A stretch of DNA of 49,356 nt from Flavobacteriaceae bacterium CRH (GCA_001507425.1 LMAJ01000031.1:1-49356); one strand, 5' to 3'; shown: positions 1 to 10,004, numbered from the stretch's first letter. Notes: generated from the sequence alone by a model not told the origin. Translations and numbers: made by a program.

Positions 1-560
1 GGTACATCTATCCATGTTGATTGATTATCTACGGAATATTGCCAATGATATGCTTCGGCGGGAAATCCTAAAGGAAAAGCTGCTAAACTTAATGAGAATC
101 CTGCACATAATTCTGTTGGTGATGTAGTGTCTAAATTTTTGATCGCTACATTTGGAGTAAAAGCAGATACGGAAACACTTCCATTGCACCCACTTGCCAA
201 TAAGCTCCCTCCTTTAATTAAATTAACAGCCGTGGCATTATAATTGAAACTGTCATTACAATCTTTAGTAGCTGATCCTAAAGGAACACAAGAACTTTGA
301 ATTGATAAGGAAAAAGATGAATATAACGGAGTACTGTATGAAGCAAAACTTGTAGGGACATCCATATTGTTACCGCCATCATTGAAACTGGCAATAGGAG
401 TGGTACCACCGTAAAATCCCCAACTGTATCCCGCAGCGTGACATCCTGCACCATTTGCACGATAGCGAAGAGTAATATTATATGTTTGTCCATAACCGCT
501 ATAGATAACAGTAAATAGTACAATGACAGTTATTTTAAAATACTTTTTCAATACAATCAT
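1..560 (-). CDS. Exported SprB-repeat-family paralogue A (3' part outside window)
   Basis: This gene reads leftward off the window edge, so only about 186 N-terminal residues are visible. It starts at ATG 560, which lies inside the last codons of the next paralogue (26-bp overlap). A hydrophobic signal peptide (about residues 1-24, ending near SGYGQ) is followed by a Cys-containing domain with the motifs CHAA, SFSLS and GCNGSVSVS. Both neighbouring paralogues share this order. The stretch 1-143 matches 1289-1431 with one difference, so the central domain is almost identical to paralogue B while the N-terminal part differs. The protein is probably exported and surface-associated. I do not recognise the N-terminal domain. 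It is the downstream member of the visible operon, and further copies may lie beyond the edge. Confidence 0.75.
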   Translation of the reverse strand, partial: MIVLKKYFKITVIVLFTVIYSGYGQTYNITLRYRANGAGCHAAGYSWGFYGGTTPIASFNDGGNNMDVPTSFASYSTPLYSSFSLSIQSSCVPLGSATKDCNDSFNYNATAVNLIKGGSLLASGCNGSVSVSAFTPNVAIKNLDTTSPTELCAGFSLSLAAFPLGFPAEAYHWQYSVDNQSTWIDV

Positions 561-1848
561 TTTTGTCAGTTACTTTAATTTTATACCCCGTTAAATTTTC
601 TTTTAATCCATTTATTCTGTAATGTAAGGCGTCTATTTCTGTAATTTCAGATGCAGGTCTTAAAATATTATCGATGTAAAAATTATAGGGAGAGGAACCA
701 CTCAGGATTTCAACTTCAATAGATCCATCAGTTCCACCAAAACAAGTTGGTTGAGTTTGACCTGTTATTTTAAATTGCATTTTAGCAGGGTCATTATATT
801 GGAAAGGTTGTTGAGAAACCTGGAGGGAACCCATAGGTTGCCCATTTAATCGTGCCTGATATTTTACCGTATAAAAATTTCCATTTTCTAATGTTTCTCC
901 CAAGTTTGGAAAGGAATATTTATATAAATTAGTTGCTGGATCTAAAACAAAAGAAGTTACTATTTCAGTATTTTGAAAACGAGGAGTCGTTTTTGCAGGA
1001 TCTGTATTTACGACATAAATGAGGCTTAAATCCTCACCGGTTTTTAGTTTTTCTTTAAAAAAAACTTCAATTTTTTCGATATTATTACCGTTGCATTTTG
1101 GCGCTTCATAAGTAATATATTGCGCTACTGGTGCACATGAAGAATAGGTAATAGCCAAAGGAGTTGTAAAAGCTCTGGTAGTATAACCTAATCTAAAATA
1201 AATTGGTGTATTCAAATAATTGGTATGATTGGCACCTAAAAGTTGTTGCATTGTAAATGATGGGGTAGGAGTATTATTCATACCGGCCGGTACATCTATC
1301 CATGTTGATTGATTATCTACGGAATATTGCCAATGATATGCTTCGGCGGGAAATCCTAAAGGAAAAGCTGCTAAACTTAATGAGAATCCTGCACATAATT
1401 CTGTTGGTGATGCAGTGTCTAAATTTTTGATATTGACATTGGGCTGGAAAAAGCTAACATCAACTCCTCCATTACAGCCGCCCATTCCCAGATAGGCACC
1501 TTGCAGCATCTCTACAACAGTTTTAGTGAGTGTGTAACTATCATTGCAATCAATATCATCTTTACGCAGAGGCGTACAATTGCTACTATGGGATAAACTA
1601 AAAGAAGTGTAAGTGGGTACAGTAGCAAAAGTTTGACTCTCACTAATATTCATACTATTTCCTCCCTTACTAAATGATCCAATTGTTACCGTATTACCTT
1701 TTAATGTCCATCCAAAGCTTGCAGCATGGCAACCCGCACTAGAGGCATCATATGATACTTTGATAGTATACGTTTGTCCATAACTGCTGTAGATAACAGC
1801 AAATAATATAAATACAGTTATTCTAAAATAATTTTTCAATACAATCAC
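535..1848 (-). CDS. Exported SprB-repeat-family paralogue B
   Basis: A 437-residue exported protein. The start is GTG at 1848, 26 bp inside the end of paralogue C, and matches the ATG used by paralogue A at the same point. Residues 1-24 are a signal peptide ending near SSYGQ. An unrecognised N-terminal domain (about 25-150) and a central domain (about 145-350, with ELCAGFSLSL and YHWQYSVDN) follow. The C-terminus (about 360-437) is one SprB-like repeat with the pattern QPTCFGGTDGSIEVEI, then SGSSPYNFYID. The protein stops straight after that repeat, and I see no type IX secretion sorting domain. SprB repeats in flavobacteria occur in surface adhesins of the gliding machinery; a role in adhesion is inference. 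Confidence 0.8.
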   Translation of the reverse strand: MIVLKNYFRITVFILFAVIYSSYGQTYTIKVSYDASSAGCHAASFGWTLKGNTVTIGSFSKGGNSMNISESQTFATVPTYTSFSLSHSSNCTPLRKDDIDCNDSYTLTKTVVEMLQGAYLGMGGCNGGVDVSFFQPNVNIKNLDTASPTELCAGFSLSLAAFPLGFPAEAYHWQYSVDNQSTWIDVPAGMNNTPTPSFTMQQLLGANHTNYLNTPIYFRLGYTTRAFTTPLAITYSSCAPVAQYITYEAPKCNGNNIEKIEVFFKEKLKTGEDLSLIYVVNTDPAKTTPRFQNTEIVTSFVLDPATNLYKYSFPNLGETLENGNFYTVKYQARLNGQPMGSLQVSQQPFQYNDPAKMQFKITGQTQPTCFGGTDGSIEVEILSGSSPYNFYIDNILRPASEITEIDALHYRINGLKENLTGYKIKVTDKNDCIEKVF

Positions 1849-3109
1849 TTTTGTCAGTTATTTTAATTTTATATCCCGTTGGATTTTCTTTTAATCCATT
1901 TATTATGTAATGTAAGTTGTCTATTTGTGTAATTTCAGATGTAGATCTTAAAACATTATCGATGTAAAAATTATAGGGAGATGAACCACTCAGGATTTCA
2001 ACTTCAATAGATCCATCACTTCCATCAAAACATGTTGGCTGATTTTGTTTTGTTATCTTAAACTGCATTTTTTTTGGATCATTATAAGTAAAATATAAAG
2101 TAGAAAACATCGATCCCCTCGCAATTGATCCTTGTTGCGCTTGATAGCTAATTATATATGTTCTAGTGTCTTGTAATGGACTAATATTGTAAAAAGTATA
2201 TTTTTGAGGATTATCTATATCAAAAACTGCATTTGTACGTTGATTACTTAATGCGCCATTATTTTTATCTACAATAGAAATATATGATAGATATTCAGTT
2301 TGAGCTAATGGTCTATTAAATGATACAGATACTTTAGGAATTGCATCTCCATTGCATTTTGGAGAATCATACTCAATTTTAGTAACCACAGGAGAACAAG
2401 CAGAATAAGTTAAAGCTAAGGGATTTGTAAAAGCTGTACCTGAATATCCCAATCTAAAAAATATTTGTTTATCCATATAATTTGCATGAGTAGCACCCAA
2501 AAGTTCCTGCATAGAAAATGTTGGCGTCGCAATATTATTTGTTTGTCTCCCTCCAATAGTAGCTGGTACATCAATCCAGGATATTTTATTGTTTACAGAA
2601 TATTGCCAATGATATGCCTCCTGAGGAAAACCTGTAGGAAAAGCAGCCAAACTTAATTGAAAACCTGCGCAAACTTCTGTTGGTGTTGTAGTGTCAAGAT
2701 TTCGAATCGTTACATTTGGAATAAATTTCGATATGTAAACACTACCATTACAGCCTCCTGCTGATAAGCCTGCTGTTCCTTTAATTAAATTTACAGCACT
2801 GGTACTATAGCTATTATTGCTATTACATTCTGGAGTAGTTTCATCTAGAGGGATGCATGCTGTATTTGTTGACAAAGAAAAAGAACCGTAAGTTGGTAAA
2901 TCATAATTAACAGTTGTTGTTGGTATATTCATGTCATTTCCTCCATCGCTAAATTCATCGATTATATTACCATCACCTACAAAATTCCAACTATAGCTAG
3001 CAGCATGACAATTATTGCCACTGGCATTATATTTAAGTGTAATACTATAACTTTGGCTATAACTTTTCACTGCAAATAATAGTAAAACGAAAGTTGCTTT
3101 AAAATACAT
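1823..3109 (-). CDS. Exported SprB-repeat-family paralogue C
   Basis: About 428 residues, with the same three-part plan as paralogue B: signal peptide (ending near VKSYSQ), Cys-bearing N-terminal domain, central domain with ELCAGFQLSL-like wording replaced by EVCAGFQLSL, and one C-terminal SprB-like repeat ending DKSDCIEKLF. The SprB-repeat stretch matches paralogue B at roughly 90 percent at DNA level by eye. I place the start at ATG 3109; TTG 3115 is an in-frame alternative. The start used by the sister genes aligns here with ATA, so initiation appears to have moved downstream. It is 63 bp downstream of the fibronectin-III-like gene and overlaps the next paralogue by 26 bp, which suggests translational coupling. 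Confidence 0.78.
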   Translation of the reverse strand: MYFKATFVLLLFAVKSYSQSYSITLKYNASGNNCHAASYSWNFVGDGNIIDEFSDGGNDMNIPTTTVNYDLPTYGSFSLSTNTACIPLDETTPECNSNNSYSTSAVNLIKGTAGLSAGGCNGSVYISKFIPNVTIRNLDTTTPTEVCAGFQLSLAAFPTGFPQEAYHWQYSVNNKISWIDVPATIGGRQTNNIATPTFSMQELLGATHANYMDKQIFFRLGYSGTAFTNPLALTYSACSPVVTKIEYDSPKCNGDAIPKVSVSFNRPLAQTEYLSYISIVDKNNGALSNQRTNAVFDIDNPQKYTFYNISPLQDTRTYIISYQAQQGSIARGSMFSTLYFTYNDPKKMQFKITKQNQPTCFDGSDGSIEVEILSGSSPYNFYIDNVLRSTSEITQIDNLHYIINGLKENPTGYKIKITDKSDCIEKLF

Positions 3110-3149
3110 ATTCAATATAATTATTTTTGTGAGTCATTAATTTTAATCA
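3099..3149 (-). pseudogene. Remnant of a SprB-repeat C-terminus upstream of paralogue C
   Basis: Read on the minus strand, the bases before paralogue C encode a degenerate copy of the C-terminal tail of its sister genes. The codons give THKNNYIEYVF then TAA, against TDKNDCIEKVF in paralogue B. The stop at 3099-3101 falls just inside paralogue C, so the same stop-inside-next-gene architecture is preserved in decayed form. This suggests that another repeat unit once preceded paralogue C, or that array expansion used this short stretch as its seam. Confidence 0.5.
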
Positions 3150-3172
3150 ACTAGAATTATATGTTTTAATGT

Positions 3173-5248
3173 TTAAAATTTAACCGTGTAAAATTCCATT
3201 TGAGATGTTCTTCCGTCTTTAAATACAGCTCTTATTCCATATTTATAAGTAGTGTTTATTGCAATGGTAGGATCAGACAAACGTTTTGTTTTTCCAGCCA
3301 CAACCTGAATTAATTGCAAAGCATCTTTATCTGATGCCTTATAAATTTCAAAATTATCAACAGTATTATTTGAATATTCCCAAGACAAATCGATAGTGTT
3401 TGTGGTTTTGTTGGCTTGTGCAAAAAAACCTTTTACAGATGGCATTACAGAATATTTAGGTACAAATAAATGTACTTCAGGTGAAGGATTAGAAACTAAT
3501 TTGCTTTCATCTTTTGCAAAAATGGCATACGTGTAAGTGTGCCCTTCAAGAGCGGTTTTATCCTGAAATTTTTCTTCTTTATTTTTTGTTTCTAAAACTA
3601 ATTTCCATTCTTTTTGATCATCTTCTTTGCGGTATAATTGATGTACGGCTACATCCTCGCTTTGACTATTCGCCCATTCAAGAAAAATTGCTCCATCTTT
3701 TATTTCATAATTCATAAATACAGGTGAAGCAGGAGGAACTACATCAGGTTTTTTCAGAATTAACGTTTCAGAAAACTCAGACATGTTGTAGCGATAGTCA
3801 ACCGCAATGATTTTATAATATACTTTAGGATTTAAGTTTTTAATTAACACTTTATCTACAAAAGTATTTGGTTCACTTGGACTAATGGTTACCTGACTAA
3901 ATTCTTCTTCGGCAACATTTCCTTTATAAATACGATAACCTAAAAGATCTTTTTCTTTATTAGGTGTCCATGTAAGTTTTACAACTCCCAAACTGTCGAT
4001 AACACCTTTTAAACCAATTGGTTTTGCAGGAGGGATTGAATCAACGGGTTGTACTAACATTGGAAAAGAAGTTCTGCTGTTTCCGTTTTTACCAATTGCA
4101 GTAATAGTGAAATAATTGGTAGGTAATAATTTATCGAAAACTACATTTCGCGATTTAGCAGGAATATTTTTTAATACCGTTGTGTATTTATCATCATCCT
4201 GTTCAGAACGTTTGAGCTCAAAACCTGAAATATCATTATTACCTTCTTCAGGAAATTCCCAAATTAAGTTTACTGTAGTATCATCTTTAAATTCTTTTAC
4301 AGTAAGATGAGGTACATATTTTAGCAAAGCCTTGCTCTTTCCTGTTACAACGTCAGAATAAGGACTAAGTTCACCAAAAGGAGAAATACCCTGAATTCTA
4401 TAACTGTAAGATGTATTGTTTGCTATTGAGTCTACATAAAAAATACGATTATTATTGGCGTTTTTTTGATTCAAACTTGTATAAGGCTTATCTGTAATCC
4501 TTTCAAATTTTACTTTGTCAGTCGAACGTTCAATGTAATAACTTCCGTAAGCATGAGCTAGTATTTTAAAATTCCAGCTTAGCATCGTGCTGTTATCAGT
4601 AAAATGAGCCGTAAAATCCATTGGTTTTGGCAAAGGTTCATATTCTTTCAAACCAACAAAAATTCCCCCATAATCAATACTCAATTCTGTTTCAGGTACA
4701 TTTGAAGAAACTCTGTATGCATACTTTTCGTTAATCTTGGCAGTTTTATCTTCAAATCCCAAACCTGCTTTTTTTGCAATTTCAAAATCTTTATCTGCAG
4801 CATATAAAGCAAAAGTAAAACGTTGCTCCATTTCTTCAGAAAGGTTAATAATCGATTCTAAATTGTCTTTTCCTGTTACGGCAAATTCTTCACCATAAAT
4901 GGCTTGTGCAACAATTGCTGCATTATCATTCGTTTCAATTAGTTTCTCCCAGGTTTCTAAAGGCTCGGGCTTTAAAACTTTAGATAAAATAACTTTTTCA
5001 GGACTAGACAGGGTTTTATTATCTCTGGTAACTGTATATCTTTCTACAGAATATCCATACTTATTTAATTTTTTCCAGGCCATAGGATTTGTAACGGCCC
5101 AGCGCAATAAAATTTTATCTTTTTGCACTCTTGCAATAACTTGTATGTCCGGTTTTTTTTCTGTACTGGCAATCGTTTCTCCTTTATTTTGAGAAAAACC
5201 ATTAGTAAAGAATGTAAAAACAAGTATAATTAAAAATTTAAATTTCAT
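3173..5248 (-). CDS. Exported fibronectin type III-like multidomain protein
   Basis: A 691-residue protein with a clear signal peptide (MKFKFLIILVFTFFTNGFSQ). About six beta-sandwich modules follow, each with the fibronectin-III signature of an early Trp and a late Tyr: LLRWAVTNP near 50, LSWNF near 225, LIWEFPEE near 325, LTWTPNKEKDLLGYRIYKG near 425, LEWANSQSEDV near 520 and LSWEYSNNTVDNFEIYK near 620. It ends shortly after the last module without an obvious sorting domain. It begins one base after the stop codon of the 1584-residue gene, so the two are almost certainly co-transcribed. The modules probably mediate protein or glycan contacts at the cell surface; the ligand is unknown. Confidence 0.8.
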   Translation of the reverse strand: MKFKFLIILVFTFFTNGFSQNKGETIASTEKKPDIQVIARVQKDKILLRWAVTNPMAWKKLNKYGYSVERYTVTRDNKTLSSPEKVILSKVLKPEPLETWEKLIETNDNAAIVAQAIYGEEFAVTGKDNLESIINLSEEMEQRFTFALYAADKDFEIAKKAGLGFEDKTAKINEKYAYRVSSNVPETELSIDYGGIFVGLKEYEPLPKPMDFTAHFTDNSTMLSWNFKILAHAYGSYYIERSTDKVKFERITDKPYTSLNQKNANNNRIFYVDSIANNTSYSYRIQGISPFGELSPYSDVVTGKSKALLKYVPHLTVKEFKDDTTVNLIWEFPEEGNNDISGFELKRSEQDDDKYTTVLKNIPAKSRNVVFDKLLPTNYFTITAIGKNGNSRTSFPMLVQPVDSIPPAKPIGLKGVIDSLGVVKLTWTPNKEKDLLGYRIYKGNVAEEEFSQVTISPSEPNTFVDKVLIKNLNPKVYYKIIAVDYRYNMSEFSETLILKKPDVVPPASPVFMNYEIKDGAIFLEWANSQSEDVAVHQLYRKEDDQKEWKLVLETKNKEEKFQDKTALEGHTYTYAIFAKDESKLVSNPSPEVHLFVPKYSVMPSVKGFFAQANKTTNTIDLSWEYSNNTVDNFEIYKASDKDALQLIQVVAGKTKRLSDPTIAINTTYKYGIRAVFKDGRTSQMEFYTVKF

Positions 5249-5249
5249 G

Positions 5250-8200
5250 CTAGTTTAATTTGTTGAATGTAAAAGTTGAACTTGTACCTAATTGTCCACC
5301 TGGTAACACATAGTTCAATTTAATGTTATAATTGCCTTGTTTGATATAAGGAAACTGACCGTTGATTATGTAATTGTATTTTGTGATCATTGACTGATTT
5401 AGTGTATTCAGATATTTATTTACAACCTTATATCTTAAATTAACAAAATCAGCTTTGTAATAAAATGGCAGATTATAGCGATAAGGCAAATATTCTTTTA
5501 ACATAAAACTATTTGGATTGTTTAAAATGTAATCCTGATACCATGCCAGTACTTCGACTCCTCTAACCGGAGGAATTCCAAGTTTTGCATCTGCTCTGTC
5601 CAGCGTTAAATCTGCTTCTAAAGGATAACCTGTATATATTAATGGAAATATTTCATTTTTATAATAATTATCATCCAATATTGCTTCAACATCTACCAAT
5701 GGTATATTGCGTGTTTTGATGTTTCCAATTATTTCGATTTCATCAAAAGGTTCTGTTGAATTATTTAATGACTGTAAAGCATGCACATCAGAATAAATGA
5801 TTTCTACCAATGTTTGTTTTGGTTTTTTTGCCGCTAGTTTTTCTTTAAATGTATTATACTGACTTGTATTAAAGTTATATTGTAATAATTCTACACCTTC
5901 ACCGCTTGTAACAGTTGCATTTAAAGTATTACTTTTCATCTCGACATTTACATTATCACCAAGATTTTGTGATTCATAATTTTGAGACAAATTCGCATTG
6001 GCATCGGTTTTAGTTTCCAATGTCATCAAAGTAATATTGTATGGTTTTGATGTCTGTAAAACAGGTAAATCTACACTAACTTTTTTCTCATCATTATTAT
6101 ATGTTATTGAACCTGTAGCAGTATTATTGGCAGTTTTGTAAAAAGCTTGTTGAGACTGACCTGGCTTTAATTCAAATAAATAAGGCTGTCCTTGTTTTAA
6201 TACGATGTAAGCTTTTTTAGATTCATTTTGATATACATATTTCTGGTCAAAAACAGGGTAAGAATAAGAAATATTATTTACAGGAATATTATTAGGCGCA
6301 GTACCTGTCATAAAATTTCTTGTTTCAGTTTCAGTAGCAACCTGTCCATTGTCTAAAAGAGTTTTCCATGTTCCATTTACATTTTCCTGAAAACTTACTT
6401 TTACAGTCAATACCAAATTAGAGTTTGGAGGCAATATATCTGTAGAGGTAAAACTAAGTAAATCCTTGGTTTGATTCCATGACATCTCTCCTGGAACAAC
6501 AGCACCATCTTTTTTAATAGTATATTCTTCCAATTTTAATTTATATGTTCTTACGCCACTATCATCTTCAAGATTAAAATTTTTCTCAATAGGTACATTA
6601 AATCCAACTTGAGGAATTGTAAACACATCTACATCTTTTGCTCCTTCAGAAGGAGTTATGTCTGCAATAGATTTTAATCCACCTAAAGGGGCATCATTTA
6701 CAAATTCGCATTGTTTTCCAAATTCAAGTTTAAATCTAAAACTACCTTTAATAGCTCCTCCCAATATATCAAAATAACCTGCCATATAACCTCGAATCCA
6801 AACCGGATTTGGTAGTTTTGCCTGTAATAGAACGGCACCACCACCTTTCATAATTGAAATTTTCTTTTTAACAAAAAATAATTTTATATTAATACCCATT
6901 TCTCCCTGCATGTAGGCATATGACTGTCCGTTAGCATACCAGCCATCTAATCCAATTTGCCCTGATCCTTTACATTGTGCTTCTCCATAATCTTTTACCA
7001 TGATATCAAATCCAAATCCACATTGAAAATTAGCATAGAATGCAAGAAAAGTCATGTTCCCTGTTTTAAGGCTAAAATCTGACCCAAAAGCAAATCCTTT
7101 ACCAGATGCCACACTATTTTCATCTCGCATATAGTCGAGCGTTGCAACATCAACACCAAGTAACTGAGCAACAATATCCGGCGGTGGCGGGCTACCAGGA
7201 ATATCATCTCCCATCATAAAATAACCACCGGCTTCTACTTCAAAAGATCCAATTGCTAGTTTTATTCCTAATCGGTCAGTAGGCGTACCTGCGCGAACAT
7301 ACCATTTATCCGGGCCAAAGTGTAAAACTGCCCATCCGGCTCTGTTTCCTGAAGCACGGCCCGATATGAAACCACCAGGGGTACTTATATATAAATCGAA
7401 TGAACCGTGTAATGTTTTAGCTCTAAAATCATATTCAATAGCGGCAAAGGCATTAATACCCATAGATGCTGCTACATCATTAGGATATAACTCTGCAGCT
7501 GCTTTTGATAAATCTGATGTTTTTAAAGCTTCGGCTGCTACTGCACCCATCAGCGATTCATTTTCAGTGACCGCTTTTAACGCTTCCGTTAATTCACTTG
7601 CACCCGGAATTTCAAAAGTCTGCATTACGTGACCTTCTCCATAAATACTAATTCGGTTTATACCACCTTTGCTGTTAAAAGCAATTTCGAAACCACAACC
7701 ACCCCAAAAGGCATCGGCTGTAGCTGTACCGGCAAATTTAATCATGGCTTTTACACCAAGACCAGAATCGATATCCGGAACATAATTAGAGCCTGAAGCA
7801 GCAAATCGGTTACTGAAACCGTCTTTTTTCATGTGATAATATGCACCACCACCAAAACCTTTAAACGTAATGGCTCCGGCCGGAATGTTTAAACCATCTA
7901 CCATGGCATCTACATACCAGTATCTAAATCCTATAGATCCAAAAATAGCATTGGCTTCTACTTTAATACCACCAGTAAAATCGCAACTTAACGATCCTTT
8001 AAAACCTTTTCCGTAAACAGGATCATTATCCATTATGGTAATGCTCCCTTTTAATTTCATTCCTCCTAAGTCTGCTCCAATTGAGATTTGTTCAAACTTA
8101 AGATGGTCGTATTTCCATTTCTGAATACCTTCGTCCTTACCAAATTTTCCAACGACGTAAAATTTAGTTTGTCCATTAAATTGATTTTCCATCATATTAA

Positions 8201-10004
8201 TGGCAAGATCAACCTTTAAACTTGCGCTTTCGTCGGTGGTAATTAAAGCAATTTCATTAATTGTTACAGGGAAGTTACTAACAGTAGAGCCATCATTTTG
8301 CACGTTTTTATAGCCAAAATAATCTGCACTAATATATGGAGACACAGTCTGCAGCATTAGATTTTGAAAAATTACCCCTTTAAAAGATACAGTTTCTTTT
8401 TTCTCTCCTGTGGCAGAATCTCCACTTGCAGCATCTGTTTTTTCTAGTGCAATTGCTTCTGCTGCAGTTATTGGTTTGTTGCTGGCATTTAATGATAAAG
8501 TACCGTATAGAACTGCTTTTGGCAGAAATTTACCATCTTTTACTTTTAATTCGACATAAGAGTTTTTTTCTATAACCGCTTGGGCTTTAAACGCCTGAAA
8601 ACAAATCCCGTTTGTAACCTGTGCATTCAGTAAGTACTCATTATTAAGAGGGTCTATTATTCCTTTATAAGCTAACTCAGATCTTGTACCTCCATTACAT
8701 TTTCCTGATTTATCAGAAACAGGTAAAAGGATATCACCGCCAAAACTGGCAGCAGTCAAAGAATTTGCAACTAATGTTATACTTACACTGTTAAGAGACA
8801 TTTGCCATCCTGACGCATCTCCTTCATCAATACCTATTAAATTACTTCCGGAAAATTTTCCGGAAACCCCCATACGATCTATCAGTAAATCTGTTGCCTC
8901 AAAGCGAATTCTTTCTTTGCTTTGTTTTTTCTTAAATTCTTCTGGCAAAACTATTTTAAGCGATTTTACATAAAGACCACGCCACAAATTTTCGTTTCCG
9001 GGTACTAAATATTTAGCAGCATAGTCGGTTGGCCATACAACATTTTTAGAGTTTCGTAAATCGCTAAAATCAATTACCGCTGTGTTTAATTCAAAACAAA
9101 AACCTTTTTTAGAAGTTAATTGAAATTTTGGCAATGAAATTTCAATTAAAATATCATTCCAGTTAGAAACTACAGTTTTAAAAGTTCCGGTAACCATTGC
9201 TGGATCAGCAAGGGCTACATAATCATTGTTAACCGGTTCTAAAAGATTTCTTGAAAACTGCACATCAGCTGTAATTCCAAGCTCCTTAAATCCATTACAA
9301 TCTATAGTTACATAGGTTTCGTTTTTAACGACACCGGTTTTCATGTCCATTCCACCTTTCAAAATCAACAGTAAATTTTCGCCGTTTATTTTAATAGGAA
9401 CATCACCAAGTAAAACCAGATTTGTATCGCCAACTAAACCACCCTTATGAGATAGTTTGATGTTATTTGCACCAAAAAATAATTCTTTTGCTTTTCCGTC
9501 AGAACCATGTTGTGGAATAATGATCCTTACAAAAGCGGTTAGCTCCGTATATTCAGGTGTAAATTTTGCATTGCTAATTCCTAATAGATATTGAATACCG
9601 CCAATTGTCTTTTTTATACCCAAAGGTAATTGCGACAAATTCTTTGGTTCAAGATTATCAGTCAGATTACCATTTTCATCAATTTTGAGACAAGTAGCCA
9701 TTGCTTTCTGCAAATCATCAGCAGTTTGTTCAGCAATAGGAAAATTCTTTCTTAGGTAATCGTTCGTAAATTCACTTTCAGAATTTTGAATGAAATTGAA
9801 GGAATTGTTCTCAGGAAGAAAATTAGGTTTTTTATTGTCGTTTTTAACTAATGATCGTTTTTTCGAATTACTTATTGTATCTGTGTAAGTATTTGAAAAA
9901 CAGTTTAAACTGATCGTAAATAAAACTAAAATGTATACGAAAGAGCGTAATTTAAGAGTAGTTTTTTTCAATGTCTTTGTAGGTTTTGGTGTTGTATTTG
10001 GCAA
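5250..10004 (-). CDS. Large exported protein of unknown function (1584 residues)
   Basis: First gene of the surface operon. No ATG is available near the 5' end: the frame opens with TTG at 10004, after an in-frame TGA with no ATG in between. A second TTG at 9971 (codon 12) would give a protein beginning MKKTTLKLRSFVYILVLF, a more classical signal peptide, so 9971 may be the true start. The body is rich in short beta-strand repeats and glycine-containing turns (about residues 500-1090). A segment near 1110-1230 with the pattern PSEGAKDVDVFTIPQVGFNV resembles a bacterial Ig-like (Big_5 type) domain. I do not recognise the whole protein. It is probably a cell-surface or periplasmic scaffold acting with the Fn3-like protein encoded next to it. 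Confidence 0.75.
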   Translation of the reverse strand: MPNTTPKPTKTLKKTTLKLRSFVYILVLFTISLNCFSNTYTDTISNSKKRSLVKNDNKKPNFLPENNSFNFIQNSESEFTNDYLRKNFPIAEQTADDLQKAMATCLKIDENGNLTDNLEPKNLSQLPLGIKKTIGGIQYLLGISNAKFTPEYTELTAFVRIIIPQHGSDGKAKELFFGANNIKLSHKGGLVGDTNLVLLGDVPIKINGENLLLILKGGMDMKTGVVKNETYVTIDCNGFKELGITADVQFSRNLLEPVNNDYVALADPAMVTGTFKTVVSNWNDILIEISLPKFQLTSKKGFCFELNTAVIDFSDLRNSKNVVWPTDYAAKYLVPGNENLWRGLYVKSLKIVLPEEFKKKQSKERIRFEATDLLIDRMGVSGKFSGSNLIGIDEGDASGWQMSLNSVSITLVANSLTAASFGGDILLPVSDKSGKCNGGTRSELAYKGIIDPLNNEYLLNAQVTNGICFQAFKAQAVIEKNSYVELKVKDGKFLPKAVLYGTLSLNASNKPITAAEAIALEKTDAASGDSATGEKKETVSFKGVIFQNLMLQTVSPYISADYFGYKNVQNDGSTVSNFPVTINEIALITTDESASLKVDLAINMMENQFNGQTKFYVVGKFGKDEGIQKWKYDHLKFEQISIGADLGGMKLKGSITIMDNDPVYGKGFKGSLSCDFTGGIKVEANAIFGSIGFRYWYVDAMVDGLNIPAGAITFKGFGGGAYYHMKKDGFSNRFAASGSNYVPDIDSGLGVKAMIKFAGTATADAFWGGCGFEIAFNSKGGINRISIYGEGHVMQTFEIPGASELTEALKAVTENESLMGAVAAEALKTSDLSKAAAELYPNDVAASMGINAFAAIEYDFRAKTLHGSFDLYISTPGGFISGRASGNRAGWAVLHFGPDKWYVRAGTPTDRLGIKLAIGSFEVEAGGYFMMGDDIPGSPPPPDIVAQLLGVDVATLDYMRDENSVASGKGFAFGSDFSLKTGNMTFLAFYANFQCGFGFDIMVKDYGEAQCKGSGQIGLDGWYANGQSYAYMQGEMGINIKLFFVKKKISIMKGGGAVLLQAKLPNPVWIRGYMAGYFDILGGAIKGSFRFKLEFGKQCEFVNDAPLGGLKSIADITPSEGAKDVDVFTIPQVGFNVPIEKNFNLEDDSGVRTYKLKLEEYTIKKDGAVVPGEMSWNQTKDLLSFTSTDILPPNSNLVLTVKVSFQENVNGTWKTLLDNGQVATETETRNFMTGTAPNNIPVNNISYSYPVFDQKYVYQNESKKAYIVLKQGQPYLFELKPGQSQQAFYKTANNTATGSITYNNDEKKVSVDLPVLQTSKPYNITLMTLETKTDANANLSQNYESQNLGDNVNVEMKSNTLNATVTSGEGVELLQYNFNTSQYNTFKEKLAAKKPKQTLVEIIYSDVHALQSLNNSTEPFDEIEIIGNIKTRNIPLVDVEAILDDNYYKNEIFPLIYTGYPLEADLTLDRADAKLGIPPVRGVEVLAWYQDYILNNPNSFMLKEYLPYRYNLPFYYKADFVNLRYKVVNKYLNTLNQSMITKYNYIINGQFPYIKQGNYNIKLNYVLPGGQLGTSSTFTFNKLN

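Noticed and set aside
278..523. 81-codon frame inside paralogue A
   Set aside because: It is in another frame of paralogue A, which has a signal peptide and clear paralogues.
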